Source of the DNA: Planctomycetota bacterium
GTDB lineage: Bacteria; Planctomycetota; Planctomycetia; Pirellulales; Lacipirellulaceae
Reading direction: 5' to 3'
Assembly: GCA_029259945.1 (NCBI GenBank)
Contig: JAJDEF010000022.1
Span: 248,001 to 312,000, forward strand
DNA: 64,000 bases
Part shown: positions 1-9,178 of the stretch, one piece after another
Position numbering within the stretch: position 1 is the stretch's first letter
How the letters are laid out: each line of letters opens with the position of its first letter
Translations under genes and position numbers: made by a program
The notes under the pieces: model-generated
The model's database searches: none
Told to the model about the DNA's origin: nothing
What the model saw: the letters and a program-made list of their open reading frames with translations, nothing else

Positions 1-560
1 CGCGAAGAAACGCGTTGGCTAAAGACCTCGAGTTTCGGTTCGGCAAAGCGCTCCTCTAAATTGGCGCTGCCAAACAACACCAAGTTCACAAGCAACTGGC
101 CTTTGTCAAATACGTTGGTCAAAACACGCAGCTCTTCTAACAATCGCAGCGGCAGCGACTCGGCTTCGTCCACCAATAGCAAAATCGGACGGGCTGCCCC
201 TTCTTGTGGTTTCAGATAGCTTAAAAGCGAAAGTCGAAGTTCGCCTTCATCTAAGCCGCGAAATGGCAGCCCGATTTCAAACAAGAGCGTTTGCAACAGC
301 GCCCGACGCGAACATAATTGTGCGCCTGCCAAGATGACCGTACAACACTGAGCGCGAAATTGACTGGCTAGGACTTCGAGCAATAATGTCTTCCCGATGC
401 CTGCCGCACCAATGACGAGTGCGGGACCTTCGCCGCGCTCGATACATCGCGTCAATCGTCGACGTGCTTCTTCAACGACCCCAGCGGGGAAATAGCGGTT
501 GGGATCGGGGGCAGCCACGAACGCACGAGGCAAAGAGTCATTCGGAAATTGGTCGGTCAT
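1..560 (-). CDS. AAA ATPase (ExeA/GspA-like), 3' part cut by window edge
   Basis: About 187 residues are visible, open to the left edge. The ATG at 560 starts MTDQFPNDSLPRAF. A Walker A (GAAGIGKT) lies near residue 51 and a Walker B (LLLVDEAESLP) near residue 122, with a sensor-like stretch (LVLFGSANLEERF) after it. This order fits the ExeA/MSHA-biogenesis type of AAA ATPase, which in other bacteria couples ATP hydrolysis to assembly of secretion or pilus components at the inner membrane. The C-terminal half, which would carry any peptidoglycan-binding domain, lies outside the window, so the exact subfamily is open. The gene is divergent from trpF. Confidence 0.75.
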   Translation of the reverse strand, partial: MTDQFPNDSLPRAFVAAPDPNRYFPAGVVEEARRRLTRCIERGEGPALVIGAAGIGKTLLLEVLASQFRAQCCTVILAGAQLCSRRALLQTLLFEIGLPFRGLDEGELRLSLLSYLKPQEGAARPILLLVDEAESLPLRLLEELRVLTNVFDKGQLLVNLVLFGSANLEERFAEPKLEVFSQRVSS

Positions 561-791
561 GGGCGGGGCTTCCTGGGGGATCGCCTACAATAATGAGTTT
601 CTCAACAGTGACCGCACACGGCGCAAACGTGCAGCCCCAGGCCATTTCGGCCTCTATCGTCTTCAATCGGCAATCCGAGAGGGCTGCTTCAAACTCAACG
701 GCCAAATGCTGGCAGGTTGACTGACTAGCCGGTAGACGAACAATTAGAAATCTCGCCCCTTTCGTCATTCTTGACCAAGAAGGTTTTTCTG

Positions 792-1457
792 GTGTTTCGT
801 ATCAAAATTTGTGGAATTACCTCGCCCGAGGATGCACTCTCGGCAGTGAACTTGGGCGCAGATGCGATTGGGCTTAATTTCTATGAACCAAGCCCTCGGT
901 TCGTTTCCCTCGAGATGGCTGCCAAGATTGCAACGGAAGTAGTCGACTCCGTGCGGAAAATCGGCGTCTTTGTCAACGCAGACCCTTCGACCATCCAAAC
1001 CGCATGCGATGCGGCCAGACTTGATGGGGTGCAGCTCCATGGTGATGAATTGCCAGAATTTGCAGCCAGACCCTTCGGCTGCTCGGTGATTCGTGTCCGA
1101 CGACTTGATCCACAGGGAATTGCCGCGATTAAAGATGACCTAAGTGCATGCCAAACCGCAGGTCGACTTCCCGATGCAGTGCTTTTGGATGCAATGACCG
1201 CGGGCCAATACGGCGGTACGGGAGAGACAGTTTCGTGGCCCGGGTTGGTGGACTACCAAAAATGGCTCGGTGGTGTACCGCTGATTCTTGCCGGGGGGCT
1301 CACTCCAGAAAATGTTGCCGAAGCCATTCGCACCGTTTGCCCCGATGGGGTCGATGTCGCCAGCGGAGTCGAAAGCTCCAAAGGCGTGAAAGACATCTCA
1401 AAGGTGCAGGCATTTATCACGGAGGCTCAAGCTGCATTCGATGAGATTCGCCCCTAG
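792..1457 (+). CDS. trpF: Phosphoribosylanthranilate isomerase TrpF
   Basis: TrpF isomerises N-(5-phosphoribosyl)anthranilate to CdRP in cytosolic tryptophan synthesis. The protein opens with the family signature RIKICGIT, whose Cys is the catalytic base, then has GLNFYEPSPRFV, VGVFVNA-like IGVFVNADPS, the LLDAMTAGQYGGTGE phosphate/acid loop and the closing LAGGLTPENV and DVASGVE motifs. It is a full-length (beta/alpha)8 barrel of about 221 residues. I place the start at the GTG at 792, since AGAAGG lies about 9 nt upstream and the family begins just before RIKICG; an upstream TTG at 771 would add seven residues. No other trp gene is adjacent. Confidence 0.93.
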   Translation: MFRIKICGITSPEDALSAVNLGADAIGLNFYEPSPRFVSLEMAAKIATEVVDSVRKIGVFVNADPSTIQTACDAARLDGVQLHGDELPEFAARPFGCSVIRVRRLDPQGIAAIKDDLSACQTAGRLPDAVLLDAMTAGQYGGTGETVSWPGLVDYQKWLGGVPLILAGGLTPENVAEAIRTVCPDGVDVASGVESSKGVKDISKVQAFITEAQAAFDEIRP

Positions 1458-1609
1458 ACGCCGCCTTGCTTTTACGGCCTAGAACAGGTTAAAATCGGCA
1501 CAATCATTAGATTCGTTAACTCGGCTGTCGGGCACCGTTGCTCGTCGGCTTGGCAATATCGCGCCACTGCAATTTCTACGTACCCCCTCAGAATGACAGG
1601 AGCCCCATC

Positions 1610-2962
1610 GTGGCCCAAGTTGAAACACGACTTCCTTACAAAGTAGTTGACTGTACCCCCCAAGAATTTGAACGGCTTGCCGACTGGGGACGCAAAGAGA
1701 TCGATCTGGCCGAGAACGAAATGCCCGGCCTGATGGCGCTTCGCGAGAAGTATGGCCAGTCGAAGCCGCTGGCCGGCTCTTGCATTTCCGGCTGTCTGCA
1801 CATGACCATCCAGACGGCAGTGCTCATCGAAACGCTTGTCGAGCTGGGTGCCGAAGTCACTTGGAGCAGCTGCAATATTTTTTCAACGCAGGATCATGCC
1901 GCCTGTGCGATCGCCAGAGCAGGCGTTCCTGTCTACGCTTGGAAGGGCATGAACGACGAAGAGTTCGATTGGTGTATCGAGCAGACGTTGTTCTTCCCCT
2001 CAGGCAACCCGCTGAACTTGATTCTTGACGACGGCGGCGACCTCACCGCCATGGTCCATAACAAGTTTCCCCAGATGCTCGACGCCATCAAAGGCCTCTC
2101 CGAAGAAACCACCACCGGAGTCCATCGTCTTTACCAGATGCACGAGCGGGGTGAGCTCAAGGTGCCAGCCATCAACGTCAACGACTCGGTGACCAAGAGC
2201 AAGTTCGACAACCTGTATGGTTGCCGCGAATCGTTGGCCGACGGCATCAAACGAGCGACCGACATTATGATCGCCGGCAAAGTCGTGGTCGTCGCTGGCT
2301 ACGGGGACGTGGGCAAGGGTTGCGCTCATTCGATGAGTGGCCTGGGCGCTAGGGTGCTCATTACCGAAATCGATCCGATCATTGCGCTTCAAGCAGCGAT
2401 GGAAGGCTACGAAGTGACCACGATGGAAGATGCCGCTGCCCAAGGGGACATCTTTGTCACCACCACCGGCAACCGCGACATCATCACCGGTCAGCACATG
2501 TCCGCGATGAAGAACGACTCGATCGTCTGCAACATTGGCCACTTCGATCTCGAGATCGACATGGCTTGGATCGAGGGCGAGATCGAGGCGGGGCGCGTCA
2601 CCAAAGACCGCATCAAACCGGCTGAGGTGGGAGCGGTCGACAAATTCACTTTCGCCGACGGACACTCGATTCTCGTGCTGGCCGAGGGACGTTTGGTCAA
2701 TCTTGGTTGTGCGACGGGCCATCCTTCGTTTGTGATGAGCAACTCGTTTACCAACCAAGTTCTTGCTCAGATGGCTCTTTGGAACGAGACCGAGAATTAC
2801 CCGCTCGGCGTCCACGTCCTTCCCAAAGAACTCGACGAAGAAGTCGCACGCCTTCACCTCGAAAAACTGGGTGTGAACCTCACTAAAATGACGTCAGCCC
2901 AAAGCGAATACATCGGCATCCCGATCGAAGGGCCGTACAAGCCTAGCTACTACCGGTATTAA
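1610..2962 (+). CDS. ahcY: Adenosylhomocysteinase AhcY
   Basis: Reversibly hydrolyses S-adenosylhomocysteine to adenosine and homocysteine, clearing the product inhibitor of methyltransferases. Family motifs are intact: [14 protein letters not shown], the substrate-binding [22 protein letters not shown], the NAD-binding [10 protein letters not shown] and the tetramer C-terminus ending [10 protein letters not shown] choose the GTG at 1610 because AGGAG lies 7 nt upstream and the protein then begins [12 protein letters not shown] as the family does; the open frame continues to an ATG at 1538, but those 24 residues look like leader. Length from the GTG is 450 residues, normal for the family. A strong terminator follows. 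Confidence 0.96.
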   Translation: MAQVETRLPYKVVDCTPQEFERLADWGRKEIDLAENEMPGLMALREKYGQSKPLAGSCISGCLHMTIQTAVLIETLVELGAEVTWSSCNIFSTQDHAACAIARAGVPVYAWKGMNDEEFDWCIEQTLFFPSGNPLNLILDDGGDLTAMVHNKFPQMLDAIKGLSEETTTGVHRLYQMHERGELKVPAINVNDSVTKSKFDNLYGCRESLADGIKRATDIMIAGKVVVVAGYGDVGKGCAHSMSGLGARVLITEIDPIIALQAAMEGYEVTTMEDAAAQGDIFVTTTGNRDIITGQHMSAMKNDSIVCNIGHFDLEIDMAWIEGEIEAGRVTKDRIKPAEVGAVDKFTFADGHSILVLAEGRLVNLGCATGHPSFVMSNSFTNQVLAQMALWNETENYPLGVHVLPKELDEEVARLHLEKLGVNLTKMTSAQSEYIGIPIEGPYKPSYYRY

Positions 2963-2988
2963 GCAGAGGGGTCAGGGAACAGAGTTTT

Positions 2989-3017
2989 AACCGTCCGCTT
3001 TGGCGGGCGGTTTTTTT
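2989..3017 (+). terminator. Rho-independent terminator after ahcY
   Basis: A 10-bp stem, AACCGTCCGC pairing with GCGGGCGGTT through one G-U pair, has a 4-nt loop and runs into seven T residues. It begins 26 nt after the ahcY stop codon. Confidence 0.85.
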
Positions 3018-3105
3018 CTGCGCAGATATCCCGTAGACTTAGCCGTTTGCAAAAGCGCTCGACCGCCTCCCCCGATTCCCAGCCCTCCGACCCCTGCCCC
3101 TCGCC

Positions 3106-4467
3106 ATGCCCCATATCTCTGCCTTTCGCGGCATCCGTTACGACCTTGGACACGTTGGCTCGCTCAGCGAAGTGATTGCCCCGCCCTACGATGTCATCGA
3201 TGCCGACTTGCAAACAAAGCTCTACGAACAAAACGACGCCAACTGCGTTCGGCTTATTCTTGGCCGTGACGAGCCCAACGACGACGAACAAAGCAACCGC
3301 TACACACGGGCTGCCCGCTACTTGAAACGTTGGCTGCAAGATGGGGTGTTGTTCACCGAAGCCAATCCGGCCATCTACGTCTATCATCAAGAGTTCGAAG
3401 AAGCAGGCCAAAAATACACGCGCCGAGGGTTCATGTGCCGTACCCGGCTCGAACCTTTTGGCGAGGGGAACATCCACCCTCACGAAGAAACCCATAGCGG
3501 AGCCAAAGCCGATCGGCTCAAGCTGTGGCAAAACTGTCGGGCCAACCTGAGCCAGATTTTTGGCCTTTACCCCGACCCAGAAAATGTTGCCCAAAACTTG
3601 CTAGAAGAAGCGATCGTCGGACAAACGCCTTTAGAGGCAACCGACCATCTCGGCATCCTCCATCGTATTTGGCCTGTGACCGACGTGGCGGTCATTACCA
3701 AGGCTATCGCCGCAATGGGTGAGAAACCGGTCTACATTGCCGATGGCCACCACCGTTACGAAACGGCCTGCAACTACCGCGACCAACTCGCGGCCGAGCT
3801 TGCCCAAAAAGGCAAAGCGTTTGACGAACAACATCCGGCCAATTTCGTACTAATGATGTGCGTCTCGATGAGCGACCCCGGCATGATTGTTTTGCCAACC
3901 CATCGGTTGTTCCGTGGCTTGCCGGCGATGACCTCTGAGGATTTGTGCGAACGACTGGGCGACGCCTTTACGACCGAACCCGCCGGCGAAGGCCCTGATC
4001 GTGCCCCCGAGGTGTGGGAAGAGATTGAAACCGAAGACCAACAAAGCACGGTGGCTCTGTTCACTGCGAAAGACCAACGCTGGACCTTGGCCCGACTGAC
4101 AGACGCCGGACGACAAAAACTGGCCGCTGTGGCCGAAGATCACTGCGACGATTGGCAAGGCTTGGGCGTCAGCATCTTGCACCGTCTGATTGCGGACACG
4201 CTGCTCGACGCAGCCAATTTGCCCGCCCCGAAGTATGTCCGTTCGATCGAAGAAGTCGTCGACGGCCTCAAGCATGGCGACTCGGTCGGCCGCGACCACA
4301 CCGGACAAGAGTCCTCCGGCGGCCAATTCGAACTGGCCGCCCTCGTCATGCCCGCTACCTTAGAGCACATTCGAGCCATCTCCAACGCTGCCGAACGCAT
4401 GCCGGCGAAGAGCACCTATTTTTATCCGAAGCTGCTGAGCGGACTGGTATTCAATCCGCTGGAATAG
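3106..4467 (+). CDS. DUF1015 family protein
   Basis: A 453-residue cytosolic protein with the DUF1015 (COG4198) hallmarks: an N-terminal RAFRGIRY-like SAFRGIRYD, VIAPPYDVID, a central HPHEETHSGAKADRL, and the strongly conserved YIADGHHRYETA. The function of the family is not settled; the His/Asp-rich GHHRYE motif suggests a catalytic or metal-binding centre. No signal peptide or membrane segment is visible. It stands alone between the ahcY terminator and the parS sites. The gene runs straight into the partition locus, but nothing in its sequence ties it to chromosome segregation. Confidence 0.88.
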   Translation: MPHISAFRGIRYDLGHVGSLSEVIAPPYDVIDADLQTKLYEQNDANCVRLILGRDEPNDDEQSNRYTRAARYLKRWLQDGVLFTEANPAIYVYHQEFEEAGQKYTRRGFMCRTRLEPFGEGNIHPHEETHSGAKADRLKLWQNCRANLSQIFGLYPDPENVAQNLLEEAIVGQTPLEATDHLGILHRIWPVTDVAVITKAIAAMGEKPVYIADGHHRYETACNYRDQLAAELAQKGKAFDEQHPANFVLMMCVSMSDPGMIVLPTHRLFRGLPAMTSEDLCERLGDAFTTEPAGEGPDRAPEVWEEIETEDQQSTVALFTAKDQRWTLARLTDAGRQKLAAVAEDHCDDWQGLGVSILHRLIADTLLDAANLPAPKYVRSIEEVVDGLKHGDSVGRDHTGQESSGGQFELAALVMPATLEHIRAISNAAERMPAKSTYFYPKLLSGLVFNPLE

Positions 4468-4505
4468 CCTCAAAGCAGAAAGCCGATATGTCCGCTTTCC
4501 GCTCT

Positions 4506-4521
4506 TGTTTCACGTGAAACC
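4506..4521. promoter_or_regulatory. parS site 1
   Basis: TGTTTCACGTGAAACC matches the 16-bp bacterial parS palindrome (TGTTTCACGTGAAACA) at 15 of 16 positions. ParB is expected to load here and spread. It lies just after the DUF1015 gene and upstream of parA. Confidence 0.92.
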
Positions 4522-4546
4522 AAATGGGTCGACTTGGCAATCTGCG

Positions 4547-4562
4547 TGTTTCACGTGAAACA
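4547..4562. promoter_or_regulatory. parS site 2 (perfect)
   Basis: TGTTTCACGTGAAACA is an exact match to the consensus parS. The palindrome extends five bases further on each side (CTGCG ... CGCAG), giving 26 bp of perfect dyad from 4542 to 4567. This is probably the primary ParB nucleation site of the cluster. Confidence 0.95.
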
Positions 4563-4578
4563 CGCAGACCTTGGCGAC

Positions 4579-4594
4579 TGTTTCACGTGGAACG
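4579..4594. promoter_or_regulatory. parS site 3 (degenerate)
   Basis: TGTTTCACGTGGAACG differs from the consensus at two positions in the right half-site. Centre-to-centre spacings of 41 and 32 bp separate the three sites. Confidence 0.8.
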
Positions 4595-4698
4595 ACATCT
4601 GCCCCCGCCACCGGTCGATAAAAACCTCGTGGCGATCCCGTGCCGCGTGGCGACCTAGCCACTCCAAAAATCTCACATCTTTTATCTCACATCCGCAT

Positions 4699-5445
4699 AT
4701 GGGCCGAGTCATCTGTGTCGCCAACCAGAAGGGTGGGGTCGGCAAAACGACCACATCCGTGAACCTAGCCTGCGGTCTCGCCCATGCGGGTCATCGCACG
4801 TTACTGGTCGATCTCGATCCCCAATGCAACGCCACCACAGGTTTGGGACATGCCCCCGCCGAGCGACATGCCCTGCTCGATAGCCGTCCGCTGCGTGAGT
4901 CATTTCAAAGCACCTACCTCGATGGCCTTTCGCTGCTACCAGGCTCACGAAGTTTTCAAGACGTTGATGCCTTGGCCAATTCGACCGATACCCATTCGAC
5001 CATGCTAGCAACCCACCTGTCAGGCAGTTTGGGCTCATTCGACATGGTACTGATTGACTGCCCCCCTTCGCTGGGGCCGCTCACGCGTACGGCACTCACC
5101 AGTGCTAGCGAAGTATTGATGCCTATCCAGTGCGAGTATTTCGCGATGGAAGGCCTCACTCAAATGATTGAAGTAATCCGACAGGTGATCGACCGCCCAC
5201 AAAGCCGATTAAAATTCGGTGGCATCTTACTGACCATGTACGATGCCACTTTGGACCTCACGACCGAGGTCGACCGTGAGGTCCGCAGTTTTTTTGGAGA
5301 AATCGTCTTTCGGAATGTCATTCCGCGAGACGTAGCCGTTTCAGAAGCCCCGAGCCACGGACGCTCGGCGGTGGACTACTCCCCCCGATCGAGGGGTTCG
5401 CGGGCTTATGTTGAACTTTGCCAGGAGGTGCTAGAACGTGTCTAG
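4699..5445 (+). CDS. parA: Chromosome-partitioning ATPase ParA
   Basis: A Walker-type ATPase that binds DNA non-specifically when ATP-bound and, with ParB and parS, moves the replication origins apart. The deviant Walker A (KGGVGKTT) is near residue 11, followed by LLVDLDPQCNATTGLG and Walker B VLIDCPPSLGPLT. The 248-residue length is that of chromosomal Soj/ParA. The open frame extends upstream to 4534, but that would make coding sequence out of parS sites 2 and 3, so I use the ATG at 4699, which gives the usual MGRVICVANQKGG start. It overlaps the parB start by 8 nt, implying translational coupling. Confidence 0.95.
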   Translation: MGRVICVANQKGGVGKTTTSVNLACGLAHAGHRTLLVDLDPQCNATTGLGHAPAERHALLDSRPLRESFQSTYLDGLSLLPGSRSFQDVDALANSTDTHSTMLATHLSGSLGSFDMVLIDCPPSLGPLTRTALTSASEVLMPIQCEYFAMEGLTQMIEVIRQVIDRPQSRLKFGGILLTMYDATLDLTTEVDREVRSFFGEIVFRNVIPRDVAVSEAPSHGRSAVDYSPRSRGSRAYVELCQEVLERV

Positions 5446-6418
5446 GGAAAGACGATTAGGACGAGGATTGGAAGCACTGCTAGGTCGCCCAAGTGACGAC
5501 CAGGCACGTGCGGCAGAGCCAACGACTCTTGGGCTGGTCGGCGTCGACGATGGCCCAGCGGTCACTCGAGATGAAGCGGGACAATCGTGGCTGGCACTCG
5601 ATTCGATCGTTGCCAATCCTTATCAGCCGCGGCAAAAGTTTGACGAAGCCGAAATCGCCGACCTTTGCGACAGTCTTCGCACGCACGGCTTTTTGCAGCC
5701 CATCGTCGTCCGCCCTCAGGGCGATCAATATCAAATCATTGCGGGCGAACGCCGCTATCGGGCGGCCCAACTGGCCAACCACGAACGCGTACCCGTTCAG
5801 ATTCGCGAGGTCGACGACCGTCAGATGGCGGAACTCGCGATTGTCGAAAACGTCCAACGGAAAGATCTCAACGCGCTGGAAAAAGCCGCTTCCTTTCAGC
5901 GGTATCTCCAAGAGTATCAGTGTACGCAAGAAGAGCTTGCCCAACGGGTGAACGTCGACCGTTCGACCGTGGCCAATCTCATCCGGTTGCTAGAGCTGCC
6001 TGAGGAAGTGAAAAACTTGGTCGCCGATGGCGAAATTACCCAAGGCCACGCACGGGCCTTGCTTCCGCTGGGCGATGAACACGAGCAGTGTCAGTTTGCC
6101 CAGCGCATTCAGCAAGAATCGCTTTCGGTACGTGCCACCGAACAATTGATTCACGATTTTATCCACAATGCCGACTCCGAGCCGTTGTCGGTGGTCGACT
6201 CCCAAGGAAACACGCGATCTGTCACCAAACCCGGCACCAGCCAACACCAGGCCCAACTCGAAGACCAATTGCGGCTCACGCTCGGCACCAAGGTTGATTT
6301 ACGGCAAACGGCCAAAGGCCGAGGCCGATTGACGATTCACTTCAAAAACCATGACGAATTCGAGCGAATTCGAGCGATTCTCAACAGCGGCGTCGAAAGC
6401 CTTCTCGACGCGGGCTAG
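5438..6418 (+). CDS. parB: Chromosome-partitioning protein ParB
   Basis: A CTP-dependent DNA clamp that loads at parS and stimulates ParA. The 326 residues contain the N-terminal MSRERRLGRGLEALLG typical of Spo0J, NPYQPRQKF, the CTP-binding boxes GERRYR (about residues 103-108) and ENVQRKDLNALE (137-148), the parS-binding helix-turn-helix (VNVDRSTVANLIRLLELP) and a C-terminal dimerisation domain. The GTG at 5438 has AGGAGG about 9 nt upstream and lies inside the last codons of parA. An acidic, variable linker (residues about 20-50) separates the N-tail from the clamp domain. Confidence 0.96.
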   Translation: MSRERRLGRGLEALLGRPSDDQARAAEPTTLGLVGVDDGPAVTRDEAGQSWLALDSIVANPYQPRQKFDEAEIADLCDSLRTHGFLQPIVVRPQGDQYQIIAGERRYRAAQLANHERVPVQIREVDDRQMAELAIVENVQRKDLNALEKAASFQRYLQEYQCTQEELAQRVNVDRSTVANLIRLLELPEEVKNLVADGEITQGHARALLPLGDEHEQCQFAQRIQQESLSVRATEQLIHDFIHNADSEPLSVVDSQGNTRSVTKPGTSQHQAQLEDQLRLTLGTKVDLRQTAKGRGRLTIHFKNHDEFERIRAILNSGVESLLDAG

Positions 6419-6494
6419 GGGGCCAGCAAAAACATCTTGATCGCCAACACATTGCCGAATGGCCTTGTAGCGGTTATCATCCATGATTCGAGTT

Positions 6495-6570
<76 letters not shown>

Positions 6571-6673
6571 TCTTCTAGAATACGGCGATCTACCGCCTAT
6601 TTCGCAGTCCTGCCGGTGAAGGCAGTAACTCGCCTTCTATTGACCACAACGTGACCAGTGGACTGCGGTAATC

Positions 6674-7201
6674 ATGATGCGATCACTGCCTGAGAAAAAC
6701 AGCACTTATGAAATAGTGCCTTTCGATAAAAACGTACACGATGTAGTAGAAATGACAAAATGCATCCGAGCTGCATACAAACAGCTGAATGAAATGGGGC
6801 TGCGTTACTGGGCAACCTGGCAGGATGAAAAAGATACTTTGAAACGTGCGACCGAAGGGCATTGCTTTTTAGCACAAAAACACGGAGAAATATTTGGTAC
6901 GATTTCCTATCGCCCGCCAGCTGTCGCTAAGGGTTGCCCCTGGTATGATCGGGGCGATATCGCAACTTTTCATCAGTTTGCCGTTTGGCCAGATATTCAA
7001 AAAGAAGGAATCGGCTCTGCACTTTTACAATTTATCGAAAACCATGCCAAAGAGGTCGGAGCCACGGAATTGGCTCTCGACACCGCAGAGCAGGCAACGC
7101 ACCTTATCTCGATTTATGAGCGGAGGGGGTATCGATTCATCGAATATGCTGATTGGGATATTACAAATTACCGTAGCGTCGTTATGAGTAAAAAGTTGTG
7201 A
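6674..7201 (+). CDS. GNAT-family N-acetyltransferase
   Basis: A 175-residue cytosolic GNAT enzyme. The acetyl-CoA-binding motif A is seen as FAVWPDIQKEGIGSALLQFIE (about residues 107-127, with the Q-x-x-G-I-G loop), followed by ATELALDTAEQATHLISIYERRGYRFIE, the usual motif B. The acceptor substrate cannot be read from the sequence. Base composition is visibly A+T-richer than the flanking housekeeping genes (runs such as GAAATAGTG and AAAAACGTACACG), and the gene sits about 100 nt after tRNA-Pro and before a toxin-antitoxin pair, which suggests horizontal acquisition. Two adjacent ATGs (6674, 6677) are possible starts. Confidence 0.85.
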   Translation: MMRSLPEKNSTYEIVPFDKNVHDVVEMTKCIRAAYKQLNEMGLRYWATWQDEKDTLKRATEGHCFLAQKHGEIFGTISYRPPAVAKGCPWYDRGDIATFHQFAVWPDIQKEGIGSALLQFIENHAKEVGATELALDTAEQATHLISIYERRGYRFIEYADWDITNYRSVVMSKKL

Positions 7202-7313
7202 AAACTGCCCGACTTATAGTAGGCAAATGCGGTTTCGGGTTAAAACCGCTTGCGACAGGAGCAATGTTTGCCCGTGACCGCAGTGACGCGGTATCTCACC
7301 CGCGAGAAGCCAC

Positions 7314-7354
7314 TTGACTCATGCATACGCATATGCTATATTTATATGCATGAG
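7314..7354 (+). promoter_or_regulatory. vapBC promoter overlapped by operator palindrome
   Basis: A -35 box TTGACT (7314-7319) and a -10 box TATATT (7337-7342) are 17 bp apart. A 10-bp perfect inverted repeat, CTCATGCATA (7318-7327) and TATGCATGAG (7345-7354), straddles the promoter and ends on the vapB start codon; an inner palindrome GCATATGC lies at 7329-7336. The layout suits autorepression by VapB or the VapBC complex. Transcription would begin about at the ATG at 7350, and no Shine-Dalgarno is present. Confidence 0.75.
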
Positions 7355-7544
7355 AACAACGCTCAATATCGACGACGAAATTCTTAAAAAGGCTTCTCAG
7401 CTTACCGGCGTCAAAGAAAAAACGGCTCTGGTTCGGATGGGCTTAGAAGCGCTGGTTCGCAGGCATAGTGCACAGCGACTTGCAGCCCTTGGTGGAACCG
7501 AAAAGCAAGCAAAGCAGATTCCGCGTCGGAGACCCTCTCGGTGA
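7350..7544 (+). CDS. vapB: VapB-type antitoxin (MRTTLNID ribbon-helix-helix)
   Basis: A 64-residue antitoxin. The N-terminus MRTTLNIDDEILKKASQLTG is the VapB/RHH-2 DNA-binding signature, and the basic, proline-containing tail (KQIPRRRPSR) should bind and block the VapC active site. I choose the ATG at 7350 over an in-frame upstream codon at 7314 because the upstream codons fall inside the promoter. Its stop overlaps the vapC start by 4 nt (GTGA). Confidence 0.9.
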   Translation: MRTTLNIDDEILKKASQLTGVKEKTALVRMGLEALVRRHSAQRLAALGGTEKQAKQIPRRRPSR

Positions 7545-7906
7545 TTCTCGTCGATTCTTCTGTGTGGATAAACCACTTTCGGAAGTCAAACACTCGCCTT
7601 TCCGATCTGCTCGACGATGGAGACGCACTCGTCCATTCTTTGGTGATCGGTGAAATTGCCTGTGGCAATCTAAAGAACCGAACAGAAATTCTCTCGCTAC
7701 TTCATGCGTTACCCAAGACGGCCAAGGCAGATGACGAGGAAATTCTCTCGTTCATCGAACATCATCAATTAAGCGGCCAAGGCATTGGTTTGGTCGATGT
7801 CCATCTTCTGGCATCGTGCCTTCTCGAACCCTGTTTTCTCTGGACGGACGACAAACGGCTTGAAGCGGTTGCACGACAACTACACATTGACATTAGCCAA
7901 TCTTGA
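7541..7906 (+). CDS. vapC: VapC-type PIN-domain ribonuclease toxin
   Basis: A 121-residue PIN-domain endoribonuclease. The acidic metal-binding residues are all present: D5 in ILVDSSVWI, E38 in LVIGEIACG, D86 in IGLVDVHLL and D103/D104 in LWTDDKRL. VapC toxins cleave tRNA or rRNA when not neutralised by VapB; the RNA target cannot be predicted here. Start is the GTG at 7541, overlapping the vapB stop. No damage to the frame is seen, so the module looks functional. Confidence 0.92.
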   Translation: MILVDSSVWINHFRKSNTRLSDLLDDGDALVHSLVIGEIACGNLKNRTEILSLLHALPKTAKADDEEILSFIEHHQLSGQGIGLVDVHLLASCLLEPCFLWTDDKRLEAVARQLHIDISQS

Positions 7907-7931
7907 ATAGCACCAAGCGGTATTGGGTCTC

Positions 7932-9146
7932 TTAAACCCGTTGCAGCACTAGCGAAGCGTTGGTTCCGCCAAAGCCAAAGCTGTTGGACAGGATGCAATT
8001 CAGTTCAACATTCTCGCGCAATTCGCGGACGATGGGCATGTCTGCGACTGCAGGGTCGAGGGTCTCGATGTGGGCCGACCCGCAAATGAAATTGTTCTTC
8101 ATCATCAGCAGCGAGTAGATCGCCTCGTGCACACCGGCGGCTCCTAGTGCATGGCCGGTTAACGACTTCGTGGCGGCAATAGGTGGGCAGTCGGTGCCAA
8201 AGACTTCGCGAAGCGCTTCGATTTCTTTGGAATCTCCCACGGGCGTTGAAGTCGCATGCGGGTTGATATAGTCGAGCGGGCTTTTCACGGTATCCAGGGC
8301 CATTTTGATACACCGCACTGCCCCTTCACCCGAGGGGGCAACCATGTTATCGCCGTCGGAGGTCGCCCCATAGCCGACGATTTCGGCGTAGATATTGGCT
8401 CCGCGAGCCTTAGCCCGTTCGTACTCTTCCAGCACTAAAATCCCGCCCCCACCCGAGATAACAAAGCCATCGCGGTTCGCATCGTAAGCCCGTGATGCGG
8501 TTTCTGGTGTGTCGTTGTACTTCGACGACAGGGCACCCATTGCGTCGAACAAGACGGTCAACGTCCAATCGATTTCTTCAGCGCCACCAGCAAACATCAC
8601 ATCTTGCTTGCCCCACTGGATCAGCTCGGCAGCGTTCCCAATGCAATGGGCGGAGGTCGCACAAGCCGAGCTAATCGAGTAGCTCAGGCCGTGAATCTTG
8701 AACTGTGTCGACAGCACGGCTGAGCAAGTGCTCGACATTGCCTTAGGAACCTGAGTTGGCCCAACTTTCTTCGAGTTTTTTCGCTCTCGGGTCACATCAG
8801 CGGCCTTAACGATCGCACGCGTCGATGGCCCACCCGACCCAACGATCAACCCAGTCCGCACGTTCGTGATATCGTTCTGTTCAAGCCCCGAATCGCGAAT
8901 GGCCTCTTCCATGGCAAGATGGCCGTAACCGGCGGCATCGCCCATGAAACGTCTGGTCTTTCGATCGAGCGCTTCTTCAAGGTCGAGATTGATTTTCCCC
9001 TCGACATGAGAACGGAATCCCAACTCTGCCTGACTCGGCGAAGCAACAATGCCCGAAGAGCCCTTCTTGAGCGAAGCGCAAACCTCTTCAGCATTGTTGC
9101 CGATGCTCGAAACGATTCCGAGACCCGTGACGACTACACGACGCAT
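7932..9146 (-). CDS. fabB: 3-oxoacyl-ACP synthase I FabB
   Basis: Elongates acyl-ACP, including the cis-unsaturated intermediate made by FabA. The sequence follows E. coli FabB more closely than FabF throughout: [18 protein letters not shown] at the start, [15 protein letters not shown] with catalytic Cys162, [11 protein letters not shown] with His297, [13 protein letters not shown] with His332, and [15 protein letters not shown] at the end. The usual NSHGTSTP is NPHATSTP here. It is 404 residues, a normal length. AAAGGA lies about 8 nt before the ATG. It follows fabA by 32 nt on the same strand, forming a fabA-fabB operon. Confidence 0.92.
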   Translation of the reverse strand: MRRVVVTGLGIVSSIGNNAEEVCASLKKGSSGIVASPSQAELGFRSHVEGKINLDLEEALDRKTRRFMGDAAGYGHLAMEEAIRDSGLEQNDITNVRTGLIVGSGGPSTRAIVKAADVTRERKNSKKVGPTQVPKAMSSTCSAVLSTQFKIHGLSYSISSACATSAHCIGNAAELIQWGKQDVMFAGGAEEIDWTLTVLFDAMGALSSKYNDTPETASRAYDANRDGFVISGGGGILVLEEYERAKARGANIYAEIVGYGATSDGDNMVAPSGEGAVRCIKMALDTVKSPLDYINPHATSTPVGDSKEIEALREVFGTDCPPIAATKSLTGHALGAAGVHEAIYSLLMMKNNFICGSAHIETLDPAVADMPIVRELRENVELNCILSNSFGFGGTNASLVLQRV

Positions 9147-9178
9147 TGCACGTCCTTTCCCTGTTCTGACGTAGAAAT

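Noticed and set aside
1458-1609. Possible SAH riboswitch before ahcY
   Set aside because: The GAGGAGCG-type conserved core and the expected pseudoknot are not visible in the 152-nt leader.
2000-2857. Long minus-strand frame inside ahcY
   Set aside because: It is fully antisense to an intact ahcY, has no family motif, and its reading follows from ahcY codon bias.
4534-4698. Longer ParA N-terminus
   Set aside because: It would translate two parS palindromes, and the 55 extra residues have no conservation to ParA.
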